Source of the DNA: Astrothelium macrocarpum
Lineage: Eukaryota > Ascomycota > Dothideomycetes > Trypetheliales > Trypetheliaceae
Direction of reading: 5' to 3'
Assembly (NCBI GenBank): GCA_021030915.1
Contig: JAGEMR010000001.1
Coordinates: forward strand, 682,001-746,000
Length of the DNA: 64,000 nucleotides
How positions within the stretch are numbered: position 1 is the first letter of the stretch; every line of letters begins with the position of its first letter. The position numbers and the translations under genes were made by a program. Positions 1 through 10,402 of this stretch are shown here, one piece after another. A model generated the notes under the pieces. The model saw only the letters and a program-made list of their open reading frames with translations. It did no database searches and had not been told where the DNA came from.

Positions 1-737
1 AGTGGAATGCGATATCGTCCGCGACCAATTCGCATGGTAAAAAACAGCACTTCGGCACGCTTGAGCTGGGCGCGGCAAACCTCATTTGCCTTGATCCGGA
101 GGTCGCGTCGACTGCGCCGGAGATGGTGTGGCTTCCCAGTGGCGTAAGAGCCGTCGACCATTGTGTGGAGGTCCGTTGCAATCCTGGATGTACGGGAGAA
201 GCGATAGAACTAACGGAGCGCGGCTTTCGTGAGTTACTGAAAGGGCTTACGGCGTATAAAGTTGCCAAAGAGCAGGGGGGAGCGGGGAAGGAGAAATTGC
301 TGGAAGGGATCACTGCTTGTCAATTAGGGGTGCGGGATGCGATGATAGCAATGCTGATACGTGGGTGGCGCGTTGGGATATCCCATTCGATTGGGCATCA
401 GCTGGGAAGTGTAGCAGGCGTGATGCATGGGATGACGAGTTGTGTGATGCTTGCCCCTGCACTCAAGTATACTGAGAACTGGAATCCAGAAGCACAGAAG
501 GTACTGCTGGAAATTTTCAATGAAGAGCTGGGATGGAATGAAAAGCATGCGGGAGAAGCGATGACGAAATTTGTGAAGATGTTGGGCTTACCGACGACTT
601 TGAGTGAGGTGGGCGTTACTGATGAGAAGACAATTGAAAAGGTAGCTGAATTCACGCTGACGGATGTTCGGGGCGAGGGGGAACGTTTGCTAACACGTAA
701 AGAAGAGGTAATGGAGATTTTGAACATGGTGAGGTAA
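1..737 (+). CDS. Iron-containing alcohol dehydrogenase, maleylacetate reductase-like (5' truncated by window)
   Basis: The reading frame is open from base 3 to the stop at 735-737, so about 244 C-terminal residues are visible and the start lies outside the window; the ATG at 123 is internal. The stretch reads SGVRAVDHCVE, then GISHSIGHQLG, then HGMTSCVMLAPALKY. This is the helical metal-binding half of group III (Fe/Zn) alcohol dehydrogenases, where the paired histidines of the HxxxGH-type motif bind the metal. By family knowledge the closest fungal branch is maleylacetate reductase, which reduces maleylacetate to 3-oxoadipate with NAD(P)H in hydroxyquinol and resorcinol breakdown in the cytosol. 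No intron is needed in the visible part. The substrate is inferred; another Fe-ADH subfamily is possible because the nucleotide-binding half is missing. Confidence 0.85.
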   Translation, partial: WNAISSATNSHGKKQHFGTLELGAANLICLDPEVASTAPEMVWLPSGVRAVDHCVEVRCNPGCTGEAIELTERGFRELLKGLTAYKVAKEQGGAGKEKLLEGITACQLGVRDAMIAMLIRGWRVGISHSIGHQLGSVAGVMHGMTSCVMLAPALKYTENWNPEAQKVLLEIFNEELGWNEKHAGEAMTKFVKMLGLPTTLSEVGVTDEKTIEKVAEFTLTDVRGEGERLLTRKEEVMEILNMVR

Positions 738-1224
738 GACGAAATGGAAGCTAATCTGGTAGACAAAACGAAAATGAACTTCATAAATGTTGTGCTGGGG
801 AACTTGGGACTGGTTTTGCCATTGGAGGAAAACTATTTTTATTTGGGTAAATTTTGTTATAGATTACATCATCTAGTTGTGAACCAAACTCTACGGGTGG
901 TGCGGATGCGAGTTCACAACTAGATGATGTACTACTTCTTGTTGAAAGACTCTGGACCAAAATATATCCCACCAATCTTTGCCCGTATGGCATTATCTTC
1001 GGAGGAATATCTTTGGACTCACTCACTGGTGTAAGTGTCACTATAAGTAACTTAAACGGCAAGGCTTTCTCGTTGCAAAACACTCCATATAATTTAGCAA
1101 AGCTAATGAAGTTGGACAGCTCAGTCCTCGGAGATAAAACTCAACTCCATTCTCATTTCATTTAGTTCTTATCTCATCTAACTATCACAATCTCTTTCGC
1201 CTAATCTTTGAAAAGAGTATTCTG
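738..1224. other. Intergenic region with a perfect hairpin
   Basis: No gene is recognised. The stretch lies between the ends of two convergent genes and holds a perfect 20-bp inverted repeat (listed separately). The reading frames here are short and have no recognisable protein features. Confidence 0.6.
865..931. repeat. Perfect 20-bp inverted repeat (hairpin), 27-nt loop
   Basis: The left arm 865-884 (TACATCATCTAGTTGTGAAC) is exactly reverse-complementary to the right arm 912-931, with 27 nt between. It starts about 130 bp after the stop codon of the Fe-ADH gene. It could be a foldback in the 3' UTR, a remnant of a small mobile element, or a palindrome formed by local inversion. There is no T-run as in a bacterial terminator, and none would be expected in a fungus. 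Confidence 0.9.
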
Positions 1225-1803
1225 TTATTTGGCGGATAGAAAACTGATGCTCCAAACTGCACAATCAATCAAGACAGCGCCTGCTTTGATGACGTGTTCC
1301 GGATCCCACACAGCGTTCTGTTTACAAAAGGTGTTGAACACGCCATACATATAATTCACACAGCTCTCTTGACCGAGTGCGGCAAAGTCCAGCGTGTGTT
1401 GGCCGTGATTCTTCGGACAGGCTTCCGCCTTGTATGTCACAGCTATGATAAGGCCCGGCCCGTCTCCTATCTCATTGCCCACCTCAATCCAGGGCATTGG
1501 CGGCATCCTTGTGGGCGCGAGTACGGCGCCGTCGACGATGAGCTCCGCGCAGTAATTCCAGGCGGCAGAAGTGGCGATCCCGGCACTTATTCGTGGCTGT
1601 GTATCGCTGCCGTTGGTTTTGAGGCATTCGTTTATATTGTTCCTGCTCGAAGGGGGCAAGCGTTTGTATAAACCAATGCTAGGGGTAGTAGCTGATGTGC
1701 TGCCAGTAGAAGGAGCTAACGTGCTGGTGGTAGTTTGAGAGGGGTTTTGAGGAGCTCCCCTAGCCAGACCTGCAATCAGACAAAGAGAGTACCAAAATCT
1801 CAT
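1225..1803 (-). CDS. Small secreted cysteine-containing protein, unknown function
   Basis: Single exon of 192 aa. I chose the ATG at 1803 because it gives a clean signal peptide (MRFWYSLCLIAGLARGAP, cleavage likely after Ala); the frame stays open upstream but that extension looks like leader DNA. After the signal come a Thr/Ser-rich low-complexity stretch (SQTTTSTLAPSTGSTSATT), probably O-glycosylated, then a folded part with six cysteines (NECL, NYC, EAC, ESC, TFC, IDC) and conserved-looking motifs such as RISAGIATSAAWNYC and GPGLIIAVTYKAEAC. An even cysteine count plus a secretion signal fits a disulfide-bonded extracellular protein. I do not recognise a named family. It could be a cell-wall associated or effector-like protein; that is inference. 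Confidence 0.7.
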   Translation of the reverse strand: MRFWYSLCLIAGLARGAPQNPSQTTTSTLAPSTGSTSATTPSIGLYKRLPPSSRNNINECLKTNGSDTQPRISAGIATSAAWNYCAELIVDGAVLAPTRMPPMPWIEVGNEIGDGPGLIIAVTYKAEACPKNHGQHTLDFAALGQESCVNYMYGVFNTFCKQNAVWDPEHVIKAGAVLIDCAVWSISFLSAK

Positions 1804-2221
1804 CGTGGAGAATATGTGGAAAACAGAACGATATATTAGCAACGGTTTGCTAGCCGATGATGTCCTTGGAAAAGTAGTAGGTGGAAATTGGGAATCTTGA
1901 AGATAAGTTAAAAACAAGAAAGGGGCCAGAGAGTGAGTGCAAGAAGGCCCAATACTGCTCAAAGATCCTGATACACATACTGCACAGTACATATTTAAGA
2001 TTAAAGGAGGATGTTGGATTTGCATAAACGCTGAGTGTTTTAAGAGAAATTAATTAACCATTATAATACACCCAGACTAAAACATCTTTTGGTGTGATCA
2101 TTGGGTGTCAAAACATTTAAATGTCATACATGTGGTAATTTCCCCAACTGGCCAAGTATGCAAATCCGAGATCACTATTTTGCTCGATAGCGAGACTCTC
2201 AATGCTATTCAATCTCGATCT

Positions 2222-2306
2222 TCTGATTTTACGCACTCTCTGATTTTACGTGCTCTCTAAGTTGACGCGCTTTCTGAGTTTACACACTCTATAACCTTAT
2301 ACACAA
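2222..2306. repeat. 17-bp tandem repeat, about five degenerate units
   Basis: Units begin at 2222, 2239, 2256, 2273 and 2290. The first two (TCTGATTTTACGCACTC and TCTGATTTTACGTGCTC) differ at two positions; later units diverge more. It lies just upstream of a degenerate dispersed repeat. Confidence 0.75.
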
Positions 2307-2340
2307 TATGCGAAATCTGATCTCATATATGTCAAATTTG

Positions 2341-2452
2341 GGCGCTGTCTCTACGGCCCTAGTTTTGGTGGTCCGGACGTGCTAAAGCAGTGGCAAACTG
2401 AGCCAAAATCGTGCACCAGATTCCCCAGCACATAGCACCATGGGAGTAGATA
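2341..2452 (+). repeat. Dispersed degenerate repeat, copy A
   Basis: This stretch matches 16970-17078 along about 110 bp in the same orientation at roughly 70% by eye. Shared blocks are GCTAAAGC, a TGAGCC(A/G)AAAT block, and the best conserved end ATTCCCCAGCACA(T/C)AGCA followed by GGGAGTA/AGGAGTA. No protein is recognisable in it. It is probably the remnant of an old transposable element or its terminus. Confidence 0.6.
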
Positions 2453-3564
2453 AAACGAAACTGTATGTGGCAAAATCTCACGAACATTTCCACCGTCACG
2501 CAGTGGAAACAAACAAAAGTAACGTCATCTGTAATCTGATACTTCCTTTACTCTCTCCTCGTGAAAGCAAGCTTGCTAGTCGTAATACCCTTCTCCGTTC
2601 TGCGGTCATCCTTCATCCCATCCCATCCCATCCCATCCCATCCTCTTGAACGCCATCTCAGATGTTGCGGATATCCTGGGGCAGGTATTGTTTCCTTCTC
2701 CGTTCAAAAGGTGAAGAGGCTAGTTGCCGCAAATGCAAGTATAGTGCTCATAAAAATGAGGATTAACGTTCAATGCTGCGCTATGCGCACCTAATGAAAA
2801 CTTCAGTGAAGGAGAAGTGAAGCAAGACTACCTAATTAGACACATAATCTTCACTGGCATACCGAAGGTTCGACACTATAATAATGCAAGTGTGCAAGCG
2901 GGGTAATATCTTACTAGCTGATTTTTTTTCTATTGGTGCACGCACTACGTGCTTGTGTTGCATGCTTGCTGATGGCAACCGATGTAAAGCGGTCGGACAG
3001 GTCATACTCATCCATGCAGATTCTGCCAGACAAATCACGCATGGTAACGGAAGAAGGTTGGCAAGGTTCCAAGTATGTGCACTGCCGATCTCTGGCTTTG
3101 AATCCCGGATGAAGCTGCCTACAGTACGACGAGCTTGGCGACTCGGGCTGGACATGGGAGTGAGTTTTGCGTTCAATTGGTTCAATTTTCTTTCCTCGCC
3201 CGAAACGGAATCCAAGTACCCAGTCACTCGGGACAAAACTAGGGCAGTACTACATTATGAATCAGATTGGTATGGATAACGCGGTCGATATGCGGAATAC
3301 CATCTGCATATTATCAGCACAGCATTATAAACACAATGCAGTAAACTTGGAAAGTGCGGTAAGTGGAATCTTTATGATTGCTTAATCTCAACATCGTGAC
3401 CGCCGCTTGGTGTTAAACTCAAAAGGAAACCATCTCGATATTTCCAGCTCAAGGGTATCATGCTATGCGTCAACAGGAAAAAAATGTCTTTGCTCAAAAC
3501 TCCCCCAAATCACTTCGACCACCGTAGATACCAGCTCGAATTTGAGTTCATATCTGCTCGTCCT

Positions 3565-5565
3565 CTAGGAATAATCCACATTCGCTACATGCAAGTAGAT
3601 ACCCTGTGCCCCAGAGCCTTTGTGGACTGCTCTGTCATCGCTGAGCGCAACTACTGCTGTTCGGACTGCAGTTCTTAGACTCATTGGTCCGCACACTCCT
3701 ATTGCACTCTCCCCTTTCGCCGTCTCAACCAAATGGCGCAGGGTATCCGTGACATTCGGTCGGCAAGCGCAGTAATCGATTGGACGGAATAGCTGGGTTG
3801 TGCTTACGGATCCAATCGCATCTTCGTCATCACTGGGAATTGGCAGGCTACTTGGCTGACAGCAATCTTTCTCACACTCAGTCGCGCATGCTTCATCGGC
3901 AGAGTCAAGTTTTTCTGGAAGTGCACCACAAGTGACAAAAATTTGGATGCGGATATCGATACCGGCTTGATGAAGTTGTTGATAGGCTTGGTTGAGTTCT
4001 TCGGATATCCATGAGACCCAGCTTCGGTCTTTGATAATCCAGATAAAGTTTATGGTACGTAGAGGAAGAGTTTGTTGGGTTGCTCGGTGGGCAAGATCAA
4101 GCAGAGCAGAAAGCGTAAATGTAACTCCACTCCCGCCGGAGATTAGAAGCAGACTATCGTAGGCACCGAAATCATTATGTGAGGAGTAGTACGGGCCACC
4201 GACTATTGTTGTGCAGGCTCGTTCAGGACTTGAGTCACCTGCTTTTTCGGACAATGTAAGTGCTTCAGCACGCTTAACAAGTCGTCGAGTCAGCCACCCG
4301 CGGGCCTTCAGAATGAAAACGAGATCGCCATCATGAGAGGTAGGGGTAGATAGAACTCCGGCAGGATGAGTATGCCAGAAGCCAAATCTGGGGAACCTGA
4401 GACGGAAATGAGAACCGGGTGTCCATGTCTTAATGTGTTTGCTAGATATCCGGATTTTTACAGCAGTACCATCGAGGGCCTGGAACGTTGTCTTGACAGG
4501 TGATACATTGTTCCACAAGTACCAGCTGGTGCGAACTGTTCGATCAAACAGGTATATTCCAATAGGAATCCACATGTATACTCGCGAGTATAAGGCCGTT
4601 GATGGCAAGTGATATGCAATGGCAATAATGAATCCCATGAAGGTTATGATGTGCTGGATGACAAAAAATTTGTACGTCATCTTACGGAAAGGCGCCAGGG
4701 TGGTGAGGTTCATCCAAAGAAGAATGGCATAAGCAGCGATTCCAGTGGGCGGGCAGGTATCGGTTTCCCATTCTAATGACATTAAGCCATAGTTATTCCA
4801 TCCGCGGCTTTGGAATCCGAAGTGCATCGAAGCAAGCATAAGCAATCCTCTGGCAACCCAACGGTGATAAACGTTCAGCCTTTCGTAAGACATACCAGTC
4901 ACCGCACCAATAATATTAGCCTTGCCAGCGAGTAAGACGAGTAAAGGGACTTGTGCCATTGCAAGCCATCCCGCTCGAAGGCCCAGTGCCTGGTCATGTT
5001 GAGCGCCAGGATAGTCATCGTTGACGAACTCCAAGGCGAGAATGAAGCAGAAGTACAAGACGATCAGAAGGATCGAGCCAAATGGAGGGATTATAAAGTA
5101 AGATGAAATTGAGATTGGCGTGATTTGCAGGTACGAGGCTTCTCTGGTGATAGCTGTGACAGTGGAAATAGATCTTGTGAAGAAATTTGTTGGCTTCGCT
5201 GGATTGGACTTCTTGGCAGCTGCGGCTCGAATCCTTATTCAAGTTGATACGTTAGAAGTCTGAAAGGTTCAATGGAACAGGGCGTAAGTAGCATACCTTG
5301 CCCTTAAGATACCGGTCCATATGAGATTGGAGGCCGATGCAATGGCAATAACCACCACAATCCCGTACCAGAAGTACCTAGCATACCGATTGCCATCGAT
5401 TTGGAAATAGCTATCGTCGAGAATGTCAGACAAGAAGTCTTGTGCTTGAGTTTGGTTCGAAAAGTCCACGCCAGAGTCATTCAAGGGGACGAAGGCCCCC
5501 GAACCCATTGAGCCCATTGACATGTCCATATCCATGGTTGCGTTTGGACACTGAGTTGGTGCCAA
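3565..5565 (-). CDS. Ferric/cupric-chelate reductase, FRE/NOX family
   Basis: Two exons, roughly 637-645 aa: 5565 down to about 5297 or 5313, then about 5233-5219 down to 3565. Junctions are uncertain: donor GTATGC (5296) pairs in frame with an AAG acceptor at 5234, while donor GTATCT (5312) pairs with GAG or CAG acceptors. The protein is a membrane flavocytochrome that moves electrons from NADPH through FAD and two haems to reduce extracellular Fe3+ or Cu2+ before uptake. The N terminus is Met-rich (MDMDMSMGSMGSG) ahead of a first membrane segment. Two His-x13-His pairs (in YHRWVARGLLMLASMH and QHIITFMGFIIAIAYH) fit the bis-haem ligands. The FAD site shows HTHPAGVLSTP, a variant of HPFT, and the NADPH site shows LLISGGSGVTFTL and a C-terminal VCGPMSL. 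An unusual cysteine cluster (ACATECEKDCC) sits between the nucleotide-binding motifs. Confidence 0.9.
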
Positions 5566-6923
5566 GAAGCAAATATGGTCAAGTAGTGAATTTTGACAGA
5601 TGCCCTGAACTCAAATGCAGACCAACCTGGTCTAATAAGTTTGGATAAGAATTCGGTCCAGGGCTTGACGAAAAGAACCGACCCTTCGTCCGTGGGACTT
5701 TCCCATGTTTCTATCCACCCCAATGTTTGAAACTATGCAAGTCTTTTGCTGGTTGCGGAGGTGGATGCTATGACTGACACATGGCTAGCCGTAAACGGAA
5801 ATAGCATAAGAAAACTTGCTCAAAAATGCTCAGGCCGAGAAGCGAGGATACCCAGCCACTCGGACTATTTCTACAGGGTTCCATGTTTTCAAAACATACT
5901 TCTACCAAGTTACCCTCGAGTTACCATTCACTGCCGAGGGTCCAGAGATGACCAAGGTGTTGATGCAGATGTGGTATCCTTATTCAGGGCCGGGCCGCAG
6001 AAGCGGCTATGTGGGAGGCCCCAGTCACTCAAGGGATAAACGAAAAGAGCAATGCTTAATCTCAGACGGGCAGCTGATATGCTGAAGCTGAGTGGTTGTT
6101 TACAAACATCCTTGAGCTGGTTGTATCTTCGAGACGTCCCATTTACGTCCGCTTTTCTGTTTGGCTTGGATTCCGGTCGAAATCACCGCTAAGCATTCGT
6201 TTTTGCTTTTAGACCGTATATGACACGGAAGGAAAGGGAATTGCCTAGAACATTACAAGTTTTCCGACTTTCCTAGAGATGGTTCAGTCTGACGGATCGC
6301 TGAAGAAGTTTGAGCAAGTTTGCGAAGAATACGTACCGGAGTCAGATGGTGGCGCACTGCTTATCGATTCCCGATCCCTGTTTCTTCCAACCGTCCAATA
6401 GCATTGCCATCTGCCAGCCCTTGGCTGCATCAATGCGAGATAGAAGACCAAACTTCGACTCGGCCAGGATCAGAGTGGGGAAGGCATGCTGGTAGAAAGA
6501 ATGAAGACGAACCGGTGTTGCGCGACCCTGCTGGAATCTTGTCGGACTTTAACCCGAGGCGCGTCCTCCGTATCCGCTCCTCTGAGCCGCGTCCGCCACT
6601 AGAGGACTAGATTTTTTTAGCCAAGCTTGGCGGCATAATATAGTAGGCATTTAGGACCTATTACTGTGTTTCACGATTCTTAGACCTCGCAGAAAAGAGA
6701 CTGACCAAGTATTCCATCTGTTCATTGGATCTATGCATTGGCTCTTGCATAAACATTTGACTGGTTGTATGTGAGATGTGCACGTCGCTTTTCTAGTCCA
6801 GCTTTAGCGCCTGGGACCATGAGAACCTGGGCTCGGTAAACGTCTATGCAATTTCTTTCATATTGATCTTATTGGCAAAAGAACACGAGACCAATCTTTA
6901 TATGTGTGTTGATGGTACTTTCC
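5566..6923. other. Intergenic region upstream of the ferric reductase
   Basis: This 1.36-kb stretch contains the promoter of the minus-strand ferric reductase and the 3' flank of the next minus-strand gene. The open frames inside it are short, overlap in several frames and have no recognisable domain, so no gene is called. Confidence 0.5.
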
Positions 6924-9450
6924 TTAATATCCTTCAAACCCCATTGCCAGGCCGGTTCTCGCATTCTTCCTCATGCCCTGACACCTCATGACGCCGGATC
7001 TTGCCTCGGACAACTTCCGGATGCTTTCGGAAACCTTTTTATGATCACTCAAAAATGGATGTGCTCGAATGTCTCCGTCTACACTCTTGAGCATTCCATG
7101 ACCGAGTGTTACGGCCATCACTCCCTCTACATCGATCGTATGTGCATCAACATCCGCATCCTCTTCCAGAAGTACGGAATAGACCGCATCTGCCATATGC
7201 GGAGCCGTCCGGTCTCCACTATCCGTGTCCATCAATTGGGCGGGAAACGCCCATTTCCCATCAACGAAAACCGGATGCCATGGCGTCACCAACAGACTTC
7301 CAATACGACATACCTCAATCCGTTCTAATACTTTGCTCGCGGACTCATTGGCTTGTTTTCCCACAGTCTCCACCAAAGCTTGCACTTTCCGTGGACCCCG
7401 AGGCGTCCAAACCCGCATGCCCGGCCCAAGGTCTTCCACTGGAACACTCCGGACTTCCTCCTCGCATCCGGAGTCATCAGCGTAGCCTAACCGCACCCTC
7501 ATACCTGCTGCAAAACAGGGTGCTGACGAATTATGATATCTTTTCATGGAGCTGACCTTGTGAAACTTCTGTCCCTTCCGAGCCTGTACGCTGGGCTTGG
7601 GCGGAGGGAGACGGTCAAACGCATCGTCGAGTTCCTGTCGGCACCGTTGAAAGACCGGGCTCGCCGTGCCGTACTGGAGCGGTCCAGGGTCTTTGAAGGA
7701 ATTGCAGACTTGGCGTGTGTGTGCGTGGAGAAGAGAGGGGACTGTTTGCGGAAGATTAGGATCCAGGAAACTTGATCGAGGACGAATTTGAACTCACGGT
7801 AATGTTGACCCCATCTTATAAACTCGGTCTCATCTTCCAGAGTTATTCTCACTTGGCCTTGAGGCTCTGCACCATTGAGGTCCTGCAGCAGGCTTTGTAT
7901 CAGTGGGCTCTCCGAAGCAGATTTGCTCTGGATCGAATCAACCAATTCCCTCCATCTTGTCCCTTTGGCCAGCTCTCCTGGTGTAGATGATTGGGCTGTC
8001 CCCTCTACTTGCGCGTAATTTGCCAAATGCTCTCCATCTGTCTTGGTCGGGAAAAGCGAATTGAGAAAACTACACATCTCCGCCCGGCAGACGTGATACT
8101 GAAGAGTTTCTGGCGCAATCTGGACGGTCTTTTCGTAGAATTCCCATTCTGTTTCCAGCGTTGCTGACGTCGTTAAGCAATCACCGCCGAAGTTGTAATT
8201 TAGGTCTACCTTCGCAGACCACGAGTTGTCATAATGAGGAGGCAACTTCGTCCTGACAACTATATCTCGGGATTGACCATATTGTAGGTTTCCGAGTGGA
8301 ATTATCAGGTTATTTTGTGATGCTTCAGTGACTGGGTTCGAAGAAGCATCTTCCAAGTATACCTCTGAAGGGCCAGTAACCTTCAATGTAGCACCCTTCG
8401 CAAACGTTGAGTACAGGTTCGCCATTGCATGAACGAAAACGGTTCCTGTCGTTTGATTAGTACGGAAAAGTCCTCCTCAAGATGGCTTCTGGTGCTGGAG
8501 CAATACCAATCATTCCAGCATCCGGAATAAATGCATAGTTCCCGCCACCAATCTCAGCAATTGACTGCAGGAGTCCTGATCGTAGGGAATATCCAAAGCC
8601 GAATGTGTGTATCGAAGGCGGCACGATTTCTCGTTCCTTTTCTTTGTCCAAGATCGGTCTCAACTTTGGAACGTATCCTTGCTTCGGGCCTGAATTGCTG
8701 TCAGCCTTTTTTGGTTAGTATGAGTGACAGTGTTCGACCATAACGCACACATGTGATTTGGCATGCCATCAGTCAAAACAAACATTGCTTGTGTCTTGCG
8801 GTTTGCTCGTAATTGATTTTCGTGATCTCTTTCCTGAAATAGCTCTCTACCCTTCAGAAGACCGTGCCAAAGATTTGTCGCTCCATCGGGCCTCAGTCGC
8901 TCAACTCGTTCCAAAGTCTGCTTCTTGTTCTTTTCCGTCATCGGATCCGGTCCTTGTATAACCTGCTCTACTTATTAGACCTGTTTTCTGGTCTCTAAAA
9001 GAGAGCAGACTAGTATTGGCGGATCAAAGTAAGTTTTACCGTGGCATCAAACCCAAAAGTAACAAGTCCTAATCGATCTCCTTCATTCAATGTCTCCACA
9101 ATGGTTCTAATAGCGTGCTTCGTCAAATCCAGGATACTGAGTCCGGTATGCTCTTTCGATCCGTCAACATTTGCTACTCTTGCGCTATCACCCATGCTTC
9201 CTGAAACATCGACCACCAGAACTAAATCAACAGGCGTGTGAGTCTGGATTGCCGGGCTTTCCAAGACTGGCGCGGTCGGCGGCTGGACTCTGACGAGGAA
9301 GCCGCTGTCAAGTGGATGCAGAGAGACGGAGGCATCTTCTGGCGACAAGGTGGCCGTGGGTTTCGTACGAATGGGCAGAGTTTCCGAATCAGGCGAGCTG
9401 TTTGGTGTAGTTGCGGAAGCAGATGAGAAGCTGGACATGATTCTCATCAT
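6924..9450 (-). CDS. VWA-Vwaint-Vint protein (von Willebrand A domain fused to Hint autoprocessing domain)
   Basis: Five exons: 9450-9040, 8962-8751, 8697-8507, 8445-7798 and 7741-6924; total 2,280 nt, 759 aa, all GT-AG. A start at the later in-frame ATG (9438) is also possible. The VWA domain carries the metal-site motif VLVVDVSGSMGDS, the threonine loop DGATNLWHG and the aspartate in VLTDGMPN. The middle part (from about VYLEDASSNP to FIRWGQHYLPSL) matches the Vwaint region. The C-terminal ~200 residues are a Vint/Hint domain beginning with the likely nucleophile in SAPCFAAGMRV, with the block-B-like TPWHPVF and a late AHPFLSDH. Hint domains rearrange peptide bonds by N-to-S acyl shift; the role of this fungal family is unknown. 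The splice junctions restore family-like sequence across each joint (for example AGMIG-TVFVHAMANLYST). It is likely cytosolic, as no signal peptide is seen. Confidence 0.88.
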
Positions 9451-10402
9451 GACCTTATCTTCACAAGATGTATTGCCAGTAATGTTGGGAGTTCTGTATT
9501 CAGAGCAACACTGAACTAGTTAACAATTAGAACAAAACAAATTCCCTATCACAATTGCTTGCTAAGCAAACAAGTTAAATTCGAATATGGAAGACAGTGT
9601 ACCTAGTTATGGTAAAATGACTTGATTTTGTGAATTGCTTTATAGAAGCCTTTGACGATATGCTGCCTGTCCCGAAAATATGACTGTGCCCTACCGCATA
9701 CGAACCTGCATGAGCTAATGTGTGAATGGCAGTGTAGAGTCCGCTGGCATGACTATCTACTAGCTCTGAACGAATCCAAGAAGCATAGTAAGCTCGCTTG
9801 AACTTTATACCTTCCCGATTTCAGTCAGCCTGACCAATGGCAAAAGATTCAGGTCCCCATCAGGAAAATGCATACCGTGGGCGTGCATTCGGTGTCCACC
9901 CAGAGCCAAATTCCTTTTTTAAAAAGCAATCCAACCGATGAAATCTTCAGAATAGGTCCCTTTATCGATCAAAAAACATCTTTTCACAGAGCCTTTCAAG
10001 GCCTTTGACAACTAAAATGTCTGAACTTTCGATGGCATTGCAAAGGATGCCTTAGACATTAGGCGTACGAAGCTGGTGTAAGTCATCAAACCGGCGTGGG
10101 CTTTGAGTCAAAAGCTTCGCAAGTCATGCGTCGGATGAATACCTAATTGGAAGGTAAATTGTGTGGCAGTTCTTAGTGGCGGAGTTAAGCGACGAGGCGG
10201 CTTGCACTAGCAGGATACTTAACCGGCCACTAAGAAGCTGAAGAAACGTCGTGCAAAAAGGCAGCCAAACATCTCAGGCGATGGAAGAAACACTCAAATA
10301 GCATTCAAGGACTTCGCATTGGCTTAGATTCTCAAGACTTTCCATTGATCTTGTCGCGATGTGAGACAGTCGAAACAGAAAGAAGTATAAAAACAAAGTC
10401 CT
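9451..10402. other. Intergenic region, nothing recognised
   Basis: About 950 bp between the VWA-Hint start and the SLD2 stop, presumably the VWA-Hint promoter and the SLD2 3' flank. No open frame above 60 codons and no clear repeat. Confidence 0.6.

Larger units (their letters stand above)
2026..3564. other. Gene-free stretch with repeats
   Basis: Between the divergent ends of two minus-strand genes I see no supportable gene. It holds the 17-bp tandem array, dispersed repeat copy A, and a short CATCC microsatellite at about 2614-2643. Two overlapping antisense reading frames of about 130 codons near 2832-3279 have no recognisable composition or motif and are not called. Confidence 0.55.

Noticed and set aside
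2614..2643. CATCC microsatellite as a telomere- or CRISPR-like array
   Set aside because: A simple 5-bp repeat of a few units; no spacers and not the fungal telomere repeat TTAGGG.
2832..3279. Pair of fully overlapping antisense frames of about 130 codons
   Set aside because: Neither strand shows a motif or a coding-like composition.
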